Source: Bacteroidota bacterium (GTDB lineage: Bacteria > Bacteroidota > Bacteroidia > NS11-12g > UBA955). From it: DNA of 64,000 nucleotides. Below are positions 27,013 to 36,695 of the stretch, in pieces. The stretch is taken from positions 1 through 64,000 of the forward strand of contig CANMBF010000002.1 in assembly GCA_947496065.1 (NCBI GenBank). Reading direction: 5' to 3'. How positions within the stretch are numbered: the first letter of the stretch is position 1; each line of letters opens with the position of its first letter. The notes below the pieces were generated by a model, which was not told the origin of the DNA, made no database searches, and saw only the letters and a list, made by a program, of their open reading frames with translations. Made by a program: the position numbers and the translations under genes.

Positions 27013-27040
27013 AAAAACCCCGAATACTTTCGGGGTTTTT
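27013..27040 (-). terminator. Intrinsic terminator of the gldKLMN operon
   Basis: AAACCCCGAA and TTTCGGGGTTT form a strong stem with a short loop at about 27015-27038, flanked by A and T runs. On the minus strand it lies just after the gldN stop (27056) and ends in a run of T. It separates the canonical operon from the second gldM-gldN pair. Confidence 0.85.
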
Positions 27041-27055
27041 CTTAATCTTTTGTTA

Positions 27056-27892
27056 TTAATATTGCCACAGGTCATGTTCAAAAATGAACAGGTCATTTTT
27101 GATTTCATCACTCTTTAACAATGATGCAACAGCATCCTCTTGGTATTCCGCAAACTCATTAATTTTATTGTCAAACACGTTAGATTCATAAATGATATAA
27201 CTATCAAATATGCGCATTTGAAAAAAATCATCATAACTCAATCTAGCAGCATCATTGTATCGGTTAAACATTTCTGTTCCGGCCAATAAAGGACGTAACT
27301 CATCCATGTTAATCCAGCACAAAGGTTGATCTCTACCTGGCCCTCCACCATAAGATGGTGAGAAAATCGGCGCTAAGGCTAAGATTGTTGGTTTGAACAC
27401 TGAGTGTTTGTAGTCAAAAATCCAGTCTTCCAAAATCCAATACTTCTTAATTTTCTCATAATCAAAAGGCACATTCACTGGTGAGTCAACACCAATGGTA
27501 GGATCTTCTGGATCAGTTGAATAAAAAACGATAATTTCAGATCCGCCTCTTCTTTGAAAGTCTTCTGTATTATAGAATGGCAATAAAGAATCATTTTTGT
27601 AAGCTACCAAGTCGCCTTTTACTAAGCTTTCATAAAGCACTCTTCTCAATGGCATTCTAGGCCATTCCAATTGCTTATTCATTTTTTGACGTGAATCAAC
27701 GCATCTGATGACTCTTCTGCTGAACTTCACATCGGCTTCTCTTAGATAAGGGTGAGCAATTACCGGTCTTTCTCTAACCGCTTGTTTTTTGTAACTGGTT
27801 GCTTCGCCACTCGTAATAAAGTCAGAGTAGTTTACCTGTGCAGATAAATCAACAGAGAAAAATATTACCAGTATATAAATTAATTTTTTCAT
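27056..27892 (-). CDS. gldN: Gliding motility/T9SS protein GldN
   Basis: A 278-residue periplasmic T9SS component with a signal peptide (cleavage after VDLSAQ). Family blocks are VNYSDFITSGE at the mature start, RCVDSRQKMNKQLEWPRMPL, KKYWILEDWIFDYKHSVFKP, and RYNDAARLSYDDFFQMRIFD. GldN binds GldK in the ring next to the outer membrane and is driven by GldM. It is the last gene of gldK-gldL-gldM-gldN, two bases after gldM, and is followed by a strong terminator. Confidence 0.94.
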   Translation of the reverse strand: MKKLIYILVIFFSVDLSAQVNYSDFITSGEATSYKKQAVRERPVIAHPYLREADVKFSRRVIRCVDSRQKMNKQLEWPRMPLRRVLYESLVKGDLVAYKNDSLLPFYNTEDFQRRGGSEIIVFYSTDPEDPTIGVDSPVNVPFDYEKIKKYWILEDWIFDYKHSVFKPTILALAPIFSPSYGGGPGRDQPLCWINMDELRPLLAGTEMFNRYNDAARLSYDDFFQMRIFDSYIIYESNVFDNKINEFAEYQEDAVASLLKSDEIKNDLFIFEHDLWQY

Positions 27893-27894
27893 GG

Positions 27895-29496
27895 TTATTG
27901 AATTGTAATTGTAATCGGGTTTAGAGGTCTTTCGCCTCCAGGTCCTGTTGCTCTAATACGGTCAACAAGAATTATATCACCAGCTTTTGCTTTGCTAACA
28001 AAGTTTTTAATGGCTGCGGCTGAGTTACCTGCTACTGATGTTTCTTCCATATTACCTCTTCTAGGTACAAAAATTACACTGTATTTTGTTACTGTGAATT
28101 TAACACCGTCGAATACAAAGTTAGCAAGGTTAGCATAAACGAATGCAGCTGCTGCAATAACTTGAGCTTTTGGATAAGAACCAGAACCTAACTGACCTAA
28201 CATCGCTTCTGGTTTAGGCACTTGTCTGATTCTGTATTTCATTTCACCCATTTTCTTAGAAGTCCCATCAGGCATTTTAGCAGTTACGCTAATGGTGCCT
28301 TCTTTACTTCCAGCACTTACATTCGCAATGTATTTACCATCACTTAATTTTTTAAGATTGATACCATTTCCAACTGGGTTGGTATTAGCAGGTGCTACAC
28401 CAGGAACAGAAATTGACATTGGATTATCTAATCCAATATACAATACGTTCATTGCATCGGCAGAGATAGTCGCAGATGGTTGGAATGAGGTCCACTCTAC
28501 GATTGGAGCAGAAATCAATACAGTTTCACCAGTTACTGGATCGATTGATTCGATTTTAGCTTCAATTTTATGAGAACCAACACCACTTGCTGGAATATTA
28601 ATTTCACCTAAACCATCTTTAACTGGAATTGGTGAACCATTTACTAAGATTCTTTGCGCAGCTGTAGAATTGTAGGCAGCCAATGCAACTTGTGCTTTGA
28701 ATGAACTACCGCTCATGACGTTGGTGCTTTCAGAAATTACAACGGCCATTTGCTTATCAAATTTAATGGTCGCAGCATCGATGTTCTCCGCTAATTTAGT
28801 TAAGATATCTGTTTCTAAAGCTTTACAATCGTTTTGCACTTTGGTTAACATGGCCATCACACCTGCTACTGGAGAGTGACCTAACATGTCTCTTTCCCAA
28901 GTCTTTTTTGATCCATTTTCGTCTGTGAAATCTTCTACTTTGAAAGCAGTTGTTTTTTCTAAATTGGCCATAACTGCCACATGATCTTTTACTTTAGGAT
29001 CATTCAATACATTGATCATGTCTTTTCTTGCCTTTTCAATGATGATACGCAGTTCGTCACCTTTACCTTTGGTTGTCTCGTCGGTTCCTAGGTAATGTTT
29101 GTGACCTTCCATGTCATCGCCTTTGCTCATTTCTGGCAAACCGGTTTGACCTTTTTCTTGTTCTTTTCTGCCACCTGCAGCTTTTTCAATTTTATCTTTG
29201 TAATCACTGATGTCTTTGCAAAATTTATCAGCAATATCTTTGACTTCCTTAGCCTTTGCAGCCCATGGTTTTGCTCTTTCACCTGCTGCATCTTTTTTCT
29301 CCATTGCAGCATCAAAAGCAGATAGTATGCCTTTGTTTTTGTCATCCAAACTTTGGTTGGCTTTTACAAAAGACACCTCCATAAGGTGGAACGCTTTTAG
29401 GATTTCGTTTGAAATATTGAGGGCTAGTAAAGCAATTAACACGAGATACATCATGTTAATCATTTTCTGCCGCGGGGATAATTTACCACTTGCCAT
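27895..29496 (-). CDS. gldM: Gliding motility/T9SS motor protein GldM
   Basis: A 533-residue protein with one N-terminal membrane helix (SPRQKMINMMYLVLIALLALNI), including an arginine at position 9. From memory of F. johnsoniae work, that residue pairs with the membrane glutamate of GldL. The periplasmic part consists of several elongated domains, with blocks LGHSPVAGVMAMLTKVQNDCK and EWTSFQPSATISADAMNVLYIG, and ends in LNPITITIQ. It lies between gldL (36 bases) and gldN (2 bases). The length is normal for the family. Confidence 0.94.
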   Translation of the reverse strand: MASGKLSPRQKMINMMYLVLIALLALNISNEILKAFHLMEVSFVKANQSLDDKNKGILSAFDAAMEKKDAAGERAKPWAAKAKEVKDIADKFCKDISDYKDKIEKAAGGRKEQEKGQTGLPEMSKGDDMEGHKHYLGTDETTKGKGDELRIIIEKARKDMINVLNDPKVKDHVAVMANLEKTTAFKVEDFTDENGSKKTWERDMLGHSPVAGVMAMLTKVQNDCKALETDILTKLAENIDAATIKFDKQMAVVISESTNVMSGSSFKAQVALAAYNSTAAQRILVNGSPIPVKDGLGEINIPASGVGSHKIEAKIESIDPVTGETVLISAPIVEWTSFQPSATISADAMNVLYIGLDNPMSISVPGVAPANTNPVGNGINLKKLSDGKYIANVSAGSKEGTISVTAKMPDGTSKKMGEMKYRIRQVPKPEAMLGQLGSGSYPKAQVIAAAAFVYANLANFVFDGVKFTVTKYSVIFVPRRGNMEETSVAGNSAAAIKNFVSKAKAGDIILVDRIRATGPGGERPLNPITITIQ

Positions 29497-29532
29497 TTTT
29501 TAGATTCTCCTTTCTTAATTGGTTATCGTAAA

Positions 29533-30198
29533 TTAGTTTTTAGCACCGCCCATAGCGCTTAGCATGTTGCCATATACTGCGTTTAAGCTACCTAAGTTTT
29601 TGTTTAATTTACCTAGGTTGTCTTTAAATTCAACGCTGTCATTAGCCGTTGCAGATAGGTTGTTCACCATGTTGGTTAAACCACCCGCAAAAGAAGCCAT
29701 AGAAGAACTAATTTCATTTGAAGAAGAACTAATTGATTCGATTGCTTTAGAAGCTTTACCGATATTAGCTGTATACTCATTGGTTGCAACAGTAGCATTG
29801 CCAATGGTAGCCATTTCTTTTACATTATCGCTTAATGATTTTAAACCGTTGCCTAAGCTGCCAATTAATTCTGGACCCACTTTAGCTTCAGCTAACATTT
29901 TGTCTAACTGTTGAGAGATTGTGCCTGTGTTTTTTGGTTTCTTGTCAGTTGGCTCTATGCCAGCTAACTCAGGATACACCAAACTCCAATCATATTCAGC
30001 ATGAATAGGTTCAAAAACTGATACGAAGAAAATGAGTGCTTCAGTACCAAGACCAGCAATAAGCATTGCATTGGCACCTGGCCAGTGCATAATTTTGAAT
30101 AAGGCACCGATGATAACTACTGATGCACCCCATCCATAGATGTAAGACATTATTACTTTGAACTTTTTGCTTTCGAAAAAACTGTTACTACTACTCAT
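29533..30198 (-). CDS. gldL: Gliding motility/T9SS motor protein GldL
   Basis: A 221-residue protein. Two membrane helices occupy the first 65 residues: YIYGWGASVVIIGALFKIMH and the second helix with GTEALIFFVSVFEPIHAEYDW, where the glutamate at about residue 53 is the expected proton-motive residue. The remaining 150 residues are cytoplasmic and predicted to be helical, rich in serine and asparagine. GldL pentamers enclose the GldM helices to form the rotary motor of the T9SS. There is only one gldL in the window although there are two gldM genes. Confidence 0.94.
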   Translation of the reverse strand: MSSSNSFFESKKFKVIMSYIYGWGASVVIIGALFKIMHWPGANAMLIAGLGTEALIFFVSVFEPIHAEYDWSLVYPELAGIEPTDKKPKNTGTISQQLDKMLAEAKVGPELIGSLGNGLKSLSDNVKEMATIGNATVATNEYTANIGKASKAIESISSSSNEISSSMASFAGGLTNMVNNLSATANDSVEFKDNLGKLNKNLGSLNAVYGNMLSAMGGAKN

Positions 30199-30269
30199 GA
30201 TTTTTTTTGTTTGTTTTTTAGGTTAATGTTGAAATTTTTGTTGTTATGTTAATGGTTTAGTTAAACCAA

Positions 30270-31637
30270 TTATTTTCTGTCTTTGTTTGAACGGCCAATG
30301 TATGTTTGAATACATCTGAAACCAACGTAACTTTTAGATGTATCTTGGTATTCATATGTTCTGCTTCCATTTTGAATAAAATAAGCCACATCTTTCCAGC
30401 TACCACCTTTAATTACTTTGCGTTTCATCGTGATGTTGGTTGCTGCTGCTTCTGCACCTGTTTCTTTCACATTGATTCTGTAATCAGGGTTCAAATCGTG
30501 GGTAAATATGTGAGATTGCTCGCTCCAAGCGTTTACTGTCCACTCTGCTACGTTACCGGCCATGTTGTATAAACCGAAATCGTTAGGGAAATAGCTATCT
30601 ACTCTTACTGGATACATACCACCATCGGCACCATAGTTACCTCTTAATGGTTTAAAGTTAGCTAACATACAACCTTTACTGTTTCTAGTGTAAGGACCAC
30701 CCCAAGGGTAGTTGTTACCTATTCTACCGCCACGGGCTGCATATTCCCACTCATATTCTGTAGGCAATCTGAAATCTTCTGTTACAGGCTCATCATAAGA
30801 TTCCCAATAGTTGTTTTTGTAAATGGTTCTCCACGCGCAGAAAGCTTGTGCTTGGTGCCAATTAACACCTACTACAGGATAATCATCGTATTTAACGTGG
30901 TTAAAATAATGACGCGCCATTGGGTCGTTGTATGAATAGGTGAAATCTCTTACCCAACATAAGGTATCTGGATACACCAAAGTATTTTCGTTTTTGATAT
31001 ACTTTTTACGGTTTTTCACTCTACCTTCTTTGTACTTATCTTGGTTTTCAGGATCGTTAGCAGCATATTGAAAATCGAACCATTGGTATGAATAATTCAA
31101 TTGGTTCACATCAATTTGCTTTTTACCTCTGAAACGTTCATCAGCACTATAATACAAAGGCTCTAATGCATCTACGTTATCTTGCTCGGTCCAATCTGGA
31201 TCCACATCGTAGTTTATAAAACCTAAGCCCGTATTGACGTTTTGATCGCCAGAATAATTATCATCAAAGGGAATAAAGTATTCTTCTTTTGCTGACATTA
31301 CTCTTTTGATAGAGTCGGTAACAAAGTTTACGAATTGACGGTACTCATTGTTGGTAATCTCTGTTTCATCCATCCAAAAGGCAACGATACTCACTTGTTT
31401 ATTTGGAGCAACGAATGATTGGAATACGTCCTGATCACTTTGACCAGAATGGTAAGTACCAGATGGAATATATACAGTTCCAAAAGGTTGCGGGTGAAAC
31501 CAAAGACCACGTCCTTGAACGCCAATTAAATCGCCTGTGTTTCTTGGACCGCAGCCAACAAAGGTAAACAACGCGAACGCCATAAAGATTCTTACGAACC
31601 CTAATGCTTTGCGCCATTTTTTAGGAGTCTTGTTCAT
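30270..31637 (-). CDS. gldK: Gliding motility/T9SS lipoprotein GldK
   Basis: About 455 residues from the ATG at 31637 (MNKTPKKWRK), a basic start followed by a hydrophobic stretch and the lipobox-like TFVGC. An earlier ATG in frame at 31685 would add 16 residues. The body is a formylglycine-generating-enzyme/sulfatase-modifying-factor fold: YIPSGTYHSGQSDQD, FWMDETEITNNEYRQFV, VVGVNWHQAQAFCAWR, LPTEYEWEYAARGG, and NMAGNVAEWTVNAW. GldK makes the outer-membrane-associated ring with GldN. It is the first gene of the operon. Confidence 0.93.
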   Translation of the reverse strand: MNKTPKKWRKALGFVRIFMAFALFTFVGCGPRNTGDLIGVQGRGLWFHPQPFGTVYIPSGTYHSGQSDQDVFQSFVAPNKQVSIVAFWMDETEITNNEYRQFVNFVTDSIKRVMSAKEEYFIPFDDNYSGDQNVNTGLGFINYDVDPDWTEQDNVDALEPLYYSADERFRGKKQIDVNQLNYSYQWFDFQYAANDPENQDKYKEGRVKNRKKYIKNENTLVYPDTLCWVRDFTYSYNDPMARHYFNHVKYDDYPVVGVNWHQAQAFCAWRTIYKNNYWESYDEPVTEDFRLPTEYEWEYAARGGRIGNNYPWGGPYTRNSKGCMLANFKPLRGNYGADGGMYPVRVDSYFPNDFGLYNMAGNVAEWTVNAWSEQSHIFTHDLNPDYRINVKETGAEAAATNITMKRKVIKGGSWKDVAYFIQNGSRTYEYQDTSKSYVGFRCIQTYIGRSNKDRK

Positions 31638-31740
31638 TGTCGTGCTTTCATCTTTAGCGACAAATATGCCTGTTAATTTAATCATGTTAATGTTCTGAAA
31701 TTATTAATATGTAGTGTGTGTTGTGTCTGTGTGTAATTTG

Positions 31741-31770
31741 CAAATGTACAAAGTTTTAAACAATTGTCAA
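31741..31770 (-). promoter_or_regulatory. Promoter of the gldKLMN operon
   Basis: On the minus strand TTGAC (31770-31766) is followed by 17 bases and TACATTTG (31748-31741), a near-perfect Bacteroidota promoter. The predicted leader to the gldK ATG is about 100 bases. The same TTGTCAATAACTTT block also occurs upstream of dnaA (near 35087) but without a matching -7 box. Confidence 0.75.
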
Positions 31771-31830
31771 TAACTTTGTAGGGGGTTAACGCAAGAAATA
31801 TTTGATTTATTGTGTGGATATAAAAAATAA

Positions 31831-32943
31831 TTAATCTAGGTTAGGGTTTTTGTCCAAATGTCTTGGATTTAATATTCTCTTAATCGGTGGTTTAGGAATA
31901 GAGATAGAGAAACAATAGTTTAATTGAATCTCGTGAGAACCACTAGACACCGATAATAATTTCGACAAGGTTAAATCGTAAGAGTAACCAATTCTTAAGC
32001 CATTTAATCTACTTTTTTGATTATCTACTTGGTAACCCAACATGATAGAAAAGGCATCTACCATTGATCTGTAATTAATACCGCCCCATAATTTCTTTTG
32101 GTAACGGACCATAGAACTTAACTCGAATTGCACCACTGTGTTTTGTTTAATCATTACTGATGGCAACAACTCTAAATTTGGATTGCCCATGAAACCTTGC
32201 ATAGTAAAACCACCCATTAAGTAATAGTGCTTTCTGGTATCAGAAAAAGCGTAAGGCGGTGTTCCAAAATAATACTGCTGATATTTAATTTGAGACACTG
32301 ACAAACCACCCCAAACATCTTTGATAGAGGCACTGTTGGTCATCGGATTGTTGTAGTATACACCAGCTGAATAATTGGGATGATTCTCTGTAACTTGGGT
32401 ATTTGGAATTCGAGGATCGCCCAATGCTAAAGGCTTTAACATGGTGCCATTCACTCCTTTTTGTAAAATGTTGTATTCAGCGCCGAATGCTAAAGCGCCA
32501 CCGTCTGAGAATGGCAATCTACCAGCAGCTTGTATCTTAATATGGGTACTGGTTTCATACCCTAATTTATCGTCCATCAAGGCAATGCCTAATCCACCTA
32601 GGTTTCTAACATTACCACCTGCATCAGTTCCAAAATTAAGCGGTGCAGAGAAAGCAAACATCTTTGTTTTCGGACCTACACTCTTGGTAGCAGTGCCTAG
32701 CTTAGAGCTCGGCACACTGGGATCGCTTGGGTAAAATTCAGTCGTTCTATCTTCAAAACCAGTGTATTGGTAGTGCGACAAAGCCGATAAACAAAACTTA
32801 CCACCTGCCCCAACTGCCGCTGGGTTATACATGGTCCTGTTGAACATGTAATGGGTTACGTAAGGATCTTGTTGAGCCTTCAAGTAACTGATATTAGTAA
32901 TTAATACAGTTGCTATTACGAGCGTAAGTAGGTTTTTTTTCAT
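31831..32943 (-). CDS. porP: PorP/SprF-family T9SS outer-membrane protein
   Basis: A 370-residue outer-membrane protein with a signal peptide (cleavage near YLKAQ) and the family opening QDPYVTHYMFNRTMYNPAAVGAG. The rest is a 14-strand-type barrel sequence with MLGYQVDNQKSRLNGLRIGYSYD near the end. After the last strand is a basic tail (PKPPIKRILNPRHLDKNPNLD). PorP proteins hold or release T9SS substrates at the cell surface; SprF members serve type B substrates. The position directly upstream of gldK is the classical porP-porK-porL-porM-porN order. Confidence 0.9.
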   Translation of the reverse strand: MKKNLLTLVIATVLITNISYLKAQQDPYVTHYMFNRTMYNPAAVGAGGKFCLSALSHYQYTGFEDRTTEFYPSDPSVPSSKLGTATKSVGPKTKMFAFSAPLNFGTDAGGNVRNLGGLGIALMDDKLGYETSTHIKIQAAGRLPFSDGGALAFGAEYNILQKGVNGTMLKPLALGDPRIPNTQVTENHPNYSAGVYYNNPMTNSASIKDVWGGLSVSQIKYQQYYFGTPPYAFSDTRKHYYLMGGFTMQGFMGNPNLELLPSVMIKQNTVVQFELSSMVRYQKKLWGGINYRSMVDAFSIMLGYQVDNQKSRLNGLRIGYSYDLTLSKLLSVSSGSHEIQLNYCFSISIPKPPIKRILNPRHLDKNPNLD

Positions 32944-33389
32944 GGGCTGAGAGTGTCAGTACGGATTACAAATATGCAGTAAATTTTAATATACAACAAA
33001 TTTTTTTAAATTTTATTGTTCATTGGTCGAACTTTTTTTGACTTATAACGGCAGTAGCAATCAGAAATTAGTATTTTTTGCCTAATGTAGTAGCTTTTAA
33101 AACCGGTTGTTTTAAACCTGATTTCAATGCTTTTTTAGGCTCAATTTTTTAACCATTTTTATGCGTTATTTGGGCGATAAAATGGGATCGAATAGCGGTC
33201 GATTTTCTGTTAATTGCAATCAATATTTGACTCAAAAATAAGCTTTTTAAAATCAATATTTTTTATATTAACAAGCTGCTCTATTACAAAACTTTACGAG
33301 TACAATCCTAAACTCCCCTCACAGGCCAAAATTGGACAAAAAAAAACCTAGTATTGCTACCAAGTTTTTCTTTAAATTTAATTGATAAA
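32944..33389. other. 446-base gap between dnaA and porP
   Basis: An AT-rich stretch. At the porP end a minus-strand promoter-like pair is visible, TTG then 17 bases then CATATTTG (one mismatch), around 32970-33000. At the other end lies the dnaA terminator. No convincing DnaA boxes (TTATNCACA) and no gene were found. Confidence 0.6.
33337..33366 (-). terminator. Intrinsic terminator of dnaA
   Basis: In the minus-strand RNA the arms at 33366-33358 and 33353-33345 form nine pairs, two of them G-U, around a four-base loop. A run of at least eight U follows. It lies about 25 bases after the dnaA stop codon. Confidence 0.65.
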
Positions 33390-34838
33390 TTAGTAGGTAT
33401 TAATTCTAATTCTTTTGTTTAGTTCATCCACATCGTGTCTGAATTTCTTGTCTGTATCCATCAAATCATTCACTGTTTGACAGGCATGAATAACAGTACT
33501 ATGATCGCGGTTACCAAAATGGGTTCCAATATTTTTAAGCGATGCTTTCGTTAAATCTTTTGCAAAGTACATGGCAATTTGACGGGCCTGTACGATTTCG
33601 CGTTTTCTAGTTTTTGATTTTACATTTTCAACTGAAACATTGTAGTAATCGCAAACCAATTTTTGAATGTAATCGATGCTGATTTCTCTGGTGGCATTCT
33701 TCACAAAATTCTTCATCATTTGCTTTGCCAAATCCAAATCAATTTCTTTTCTGTTCAAAGAACTTTGTGCTAACAATGAAATCAATGCGCCTTCAATTTC
33801 TCTGATGTTGGTATCGATGTTGTGCGCAATGTATTCAACAACCTCGCGGTGCAATGACAAGCCACTTTCGTAGGCTTTGTTTTCGAGGATAGCAATTCTG
33901 GTTTCGAAATCAGGAATGTTTAAGTCGGCAGATAAGCCCCATTTGAAACGCGACAATAATCTTTCGTCTACATCTTTGATATCTTTTGGTGCTTTATCGC
34001 TTGTTAAGATGATTTGTTTACCTGCTTGGTGTAATTGGTTGAAGATGGTAAAAAATATTTCTTGTGTTCTTGTTTTTTGCGAAAACTGATGCACATCATC
34101 AACAATCAACACATCCATGTTTTGATAAAAATTCACAAAATCATTTTGATTATTTGCTTTAACGGATTCTACATATTGATTGATGAATCTTTCAGCTGAA
34201 ATATAAATAACTGTTTTGTTTTTATTGATTTGTTTGATGGCATTACCAATGGCATGTATCAAATGTGTTTTGCCTAACCCAACACCACCAAAAATCATTA
34301 ATGGATTGTAGGCTGTTCCACCAGGATTATGTGCCACAGCCCAACCTGCGCCACGCGCTAATCGGTTGCATTCACCCTCAATAAAATTATCGAATGTATA
34401 TTTAGGATTCAATTGAGAATCAATCGGTACTTTTCTTAATCCAGGAATGATAAATGGATTCTTAATGTTATTGGTAACATTGATTGGCAAATTCACTTCG
34501 TTGGTCACTGGCTTTCTTCCATTACCTGTAGGAACGTTGATGGTATATGGACCAGAAGAAGGGGTGCTATTTTCAACAATGATATTGTATTCAAGTTTAG
34601 CGCCAATGCCTAAAACTTGTTTTAATGTTTTTTGTAAAAGTGTAACATAATGTTCTTCGAGCCATTCGTAAAAAAACTGACTAGGTACTTGAATGGTCAG
34701 TACTTTATTTTCAAGTTTAATAGATTTAATTGGATCGAACCAAGTTTTAAAGCTTTGTGGATTAAGATTGTCTTTAATAATTTTCAGGCAGTTAGCCCAA
34801 ACTGTTTCTGCGTTTAGTTGTTGTCCACTCATGCTCAT
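33390..34838 (-). CDS. dnaA: Chromosomal replication initiator DnaA
   Basis: About 482 residues starting at the ATG at 34838 (MSMSGQQLN; a second ATG follows at 34832). Domain I (about 10-85) contains WANCLKIIKDNLNPQSFKTWF. A short linker follows. The AAA+ domain (about 135-345) has FIEGECNRLARGAGWAVA, Walker A GGVGLGKTHLIHAIGN and Walker B VLIVDDVHQF. Domain IV ends the protein with the DNA-binding signature HFGNRDHSTVIHACQ. The adjacent gene is not dnaN. The upstream 297 bases are extremely AT-rich, but no DnaA-box cluster is visible, so the origin is probably elsewhere. Confidence 0.96.
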   Translation of the reverse strand: MSMSGQQLNAETVWANCLKIIKDNLNPQSFKTWFDPIKSIKLENKVLTIQVPSQFFYEWLEEHYVTLLQKTLKQVLGIGAKLEYNIIVENSTPSSGPYTINVPTGNGRKPVTNEVNLPINVTNNIKNPFIIPGLRKVPIDSQLNPKYTFDNFIEGECNRLARGAGWAVAHNPGGTAYNPLMIFGGVGLGKTHLIHAIGNAIKQINKNKTVIYISAERFINQYVESVKANNQNDFVNFYQNMDVLIVDDVHQFSQKTRTQEIFFTIFNQLHQAGKQIILTSDKAPKDIKDVDERLLSRFKWGLSADLNIPDFETRIAILENKAYESGLSLHREVVEYIAHNIDTNIREIEGALISLLAQSSLNRKEIDLDLAKQMMKNFVKNATREISIDYIQKLVCDYYNVSVENVKSKTRKREIVQARQIAMYFAKDLTKASLKNIGTHFGNRDHSTVIHACQTVNDLMDTDKKFRHDVDELNKRIRINTY

Positions 34839-35135
34839 TTGTATATTGCTGTTTGTCAAGATTTTATAAATAACTGTATAGTATTAAATTCAGTTCTGAA
34901 ATAAAGTTAAAAAATAGTTGTTAAAAAAATTTTTTTGTGCTAAAAATTCAGATTTTTTTTTACATAAAAGGTCTCTTTTTTTTGTTAATTTACGATTAAG
35001 CAAATGTTAGTATAATAATACTAGAAAGCCCACTTAAAATTAATTCGTAAAAAAAATATTATCAAGAACAATTACAGATAAATTTGTCAATAACTTTTAC
35101 CAAAGATAGGAAGAAAAACCGAAGTAAACAATTTT

Positions 35136-35477
35136 TTAACCTTTAAATTCACCGAATACATCTCTAAATGTATCTGCAATTTCGCCTAGTGTTGCATAGT
35201 CTTCAACACATTTAATAATGCTTGGCATAACATTTCTATTTTCGATGGCTGCACTTCTTAATTCCATTAAATCTTTTTCAACATTTAAATTATTTCTTTC
35301 GTTTTTCAGCGCTATTAATTTATCCATCTGTATTTTGCGAATGCTATCTTCGATTTTAAAAACAGGTTTTTGATTTAAATCTGCTTCCACAAATTTGTTA
35401 ACGCCAACAATTATTTTTTGATTCGATTCAATTTCCTTTTGATAGATATACGCACTTTTTGCAATTTCGTTTTTCAT
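35136..35477 (-). CDS. Methylmalonyl-CoA mutase large subunit, C-terminal piece
   Basis: A 113-residue continuation of the mutase encoded immediately upstream. It starts with ATG directly after the TAA of the first piece and in the same frame. The residues YIYQKEIESNQKIIVGVNKF and the final CVEDYATLGEIADTFRDVFGEF are the normal C-terminus of the acyl-CoA mutase large subunit family. Together with the first piece it adds up to the family's usual length of about 520 residues. Either the stop codon is a nonsense mutation (a tyrosine codon is expected there) or a sequencing error, or the enzyme is made as two chains by re-initiation. Confidence 0.8.
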   Translation of the reverse strand: MKNEIAKSAYIYQKEIESNQKIIVGVNKFVEADLNQKPVFKIEDSIRKIQMDKLIALKNERNNLNVEKDLMELRSAAIENRNVMPSIIKCVEDYATLGEIADTFRDVFGEFKG

Positions 35478-36695
35478 TTAGCCTTTTTCTATTGCCGCTA
35501 CACTGCCACCCATGGCCTCAATTGCATTGATATATTGATAGGCCGCTGCTTCTATTTCATCTGTTAATGTTTCCAAAAAGTAACTACCACCGAGCGGATC
35601 AACCGTTTGGGTAATACCACTTTCGTAGCCAATAATTTGTTGGGTTCTTAAGGCTGTGCGGGCTGCACTTTCTGTTGGCAAGCTCAAGGCCTCATCGAAA
35701 CCATTGGTATGTAAACTTTGTGTTCCTCCTAACACAGCCGACATCGCTTGAATAGTTACACGTATGATGTTGTTCTCTGGCTGTTGGGCAGTTAAAGTAG
35801 AGCCACCTGTTTGGGTATGGAACCTTAACATTTGTGCTTGCGCATCTGTTGCACCCAATTCTTTGGTAATTTGTGCCCACATTCTTCTTGCTGCTCTAAA
35901 TTTGGCAACCTCTTCGAATAAATTATTGTGTGCATTAAAGAAAAAAGACAAGCGCTTTGCAAACACATTAATATCTAATCCTTTTTCAATAGCAGCCTTT
36001 ACATATGATTTACCATTGGCCAAGGTGAATGCTAACTCCTGCACTGCGGTGCTACCGGCCTCACGAATGTGATAACCAGAAATTGAAATGGTATTCCATT
36101 TCGGCACTTCTTTACTACAAAAATCAAAGATATCTGTAATTAAACGCATGCTCGGTTGAGGCGGATAAATATAGGTGCCGCGTGCGGCATATTCTTTTAA
36201 GATATCATTTTGAATGGTACCTGAAATTTTATTTAAATCTGCATTTTGCTTTTTGGCCAAAGCTATGTACATTGATAAAAGTGTAGAAGCAGTGGCATTA
36301 ATGGTCATGCTTGTGGTAATATCTTCTAACTTTATTTTATCAAATAAGGTCTCTATGTCTTTTAATGAATCGATGGCAACCCCAACTTTTCCCACTTCGC
36401 CTTCTGCAAATTCATGCGAACTGTCATACCCTATTTGTGTGGGCAAATCAAAAGCGACAGATAAACCCATGGTACCTTGTTTTAACAAATAATGGTAGCG
36501 TTTATTGGATTCTTCGGCAGTAGAGAAGCCCGCGTATTGGCGCATGGTCCATAATCTACCGCGGTACATATCATCTCTCACCCCGCGGGTGAAAGGAAAC
36601 TTACCTGGAAAATCTGATGAATTAACTTTACCTGTTGTGTAAACAGCTTTAATTTCAATTCCGCTATCTGTTTTGAATTGAGGAGTATCGCTCAT
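35478..36695 (-). CDS. Methylmalonyl-CoA mutase large subunit, N-terminal piece
   Basis: A 405-residue protein covering the substrate-binding TIM barrel of a B12-dependent acyl-CoA mutase, which interconverts methylmalonyl-CoA and succinyl-CoA. Signatures are [16 protein letters not shown] (the tyrosine fits methylmalonyl-CoA specificity), [63 protein letters not shown] and [14 protein letters not shown]. It ends at [10 protein letters not shown] followed by TAA, where relatives continue with a tyrosine. The B12-binding domain is not part of this type and is not encoded nearby. It begins right at the stop of the 177-residue membrane protein gene, so the two are probably co-transcribed. Confidence 0.9.
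   Translation of the reverse strand: MSDTPQFKTDSGIEIKAVYTTGKVNSSDFPGKFPFTRGVRDDMYRGRLWTMRQYAGFSTAEESNKRYHYLLKQGTMGLSVAFDLPTQIGYDSSHEFAEGEVGKVGVAIDSLKDIETLFDKIKLEDITTSMTINATASTLLSMYIALAKKQNADLNKISGTIQNDILKEYAARGTYIYPPQPSMRLITDIFDFCSKEVPKWNTISISGYHIREAGSTAVQELAFTLANGKSYVKAAIEKGLDINVFAKRLSFFFNAHNNLFEEVAKFRAARRMWAQITKELGATDAQAQMLRFHTQTGGSTLTAQQPENNIIRVTIQAMSAVLGGTQSLHTNGFDEALSLPTESAARTALRTQQIIGYESGITQTVDPLGGSYFLETLTDEIEAAAYQYINAIEAMGGSVAAIEKG

Larger units (their letters stand above)
26675..27055. other. 381-base gap between gldN and gldM-2
   Basis: The gap holds the terminator of the gldKLMN operon at its right end and a perfect nine-base inverted repeat in the middle (separate entries). No clear TAnnTTTG promoter for gldM-2 was found, so its start of transcription is undetermined. 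No gene is visible. Confidence 0.6.

Noticed and set aside
34839-35135. AT-rich region upstream of dnaA as the replication origin
   Set aside because: It has long T and A runs but no cluster of TTATNCACA boxes; one near match (TGTGGATAT at 31813-31821) lies 3 kb away in the gldK-porP gap. dnaN is not adjacent.
35478-35480. Selenocysteine or pyrrolysine at the mutase stop
   Set aside because: The stop is TAA. Selenocysteine uses TGA and pyrrolysine TAG, so neither explains it.
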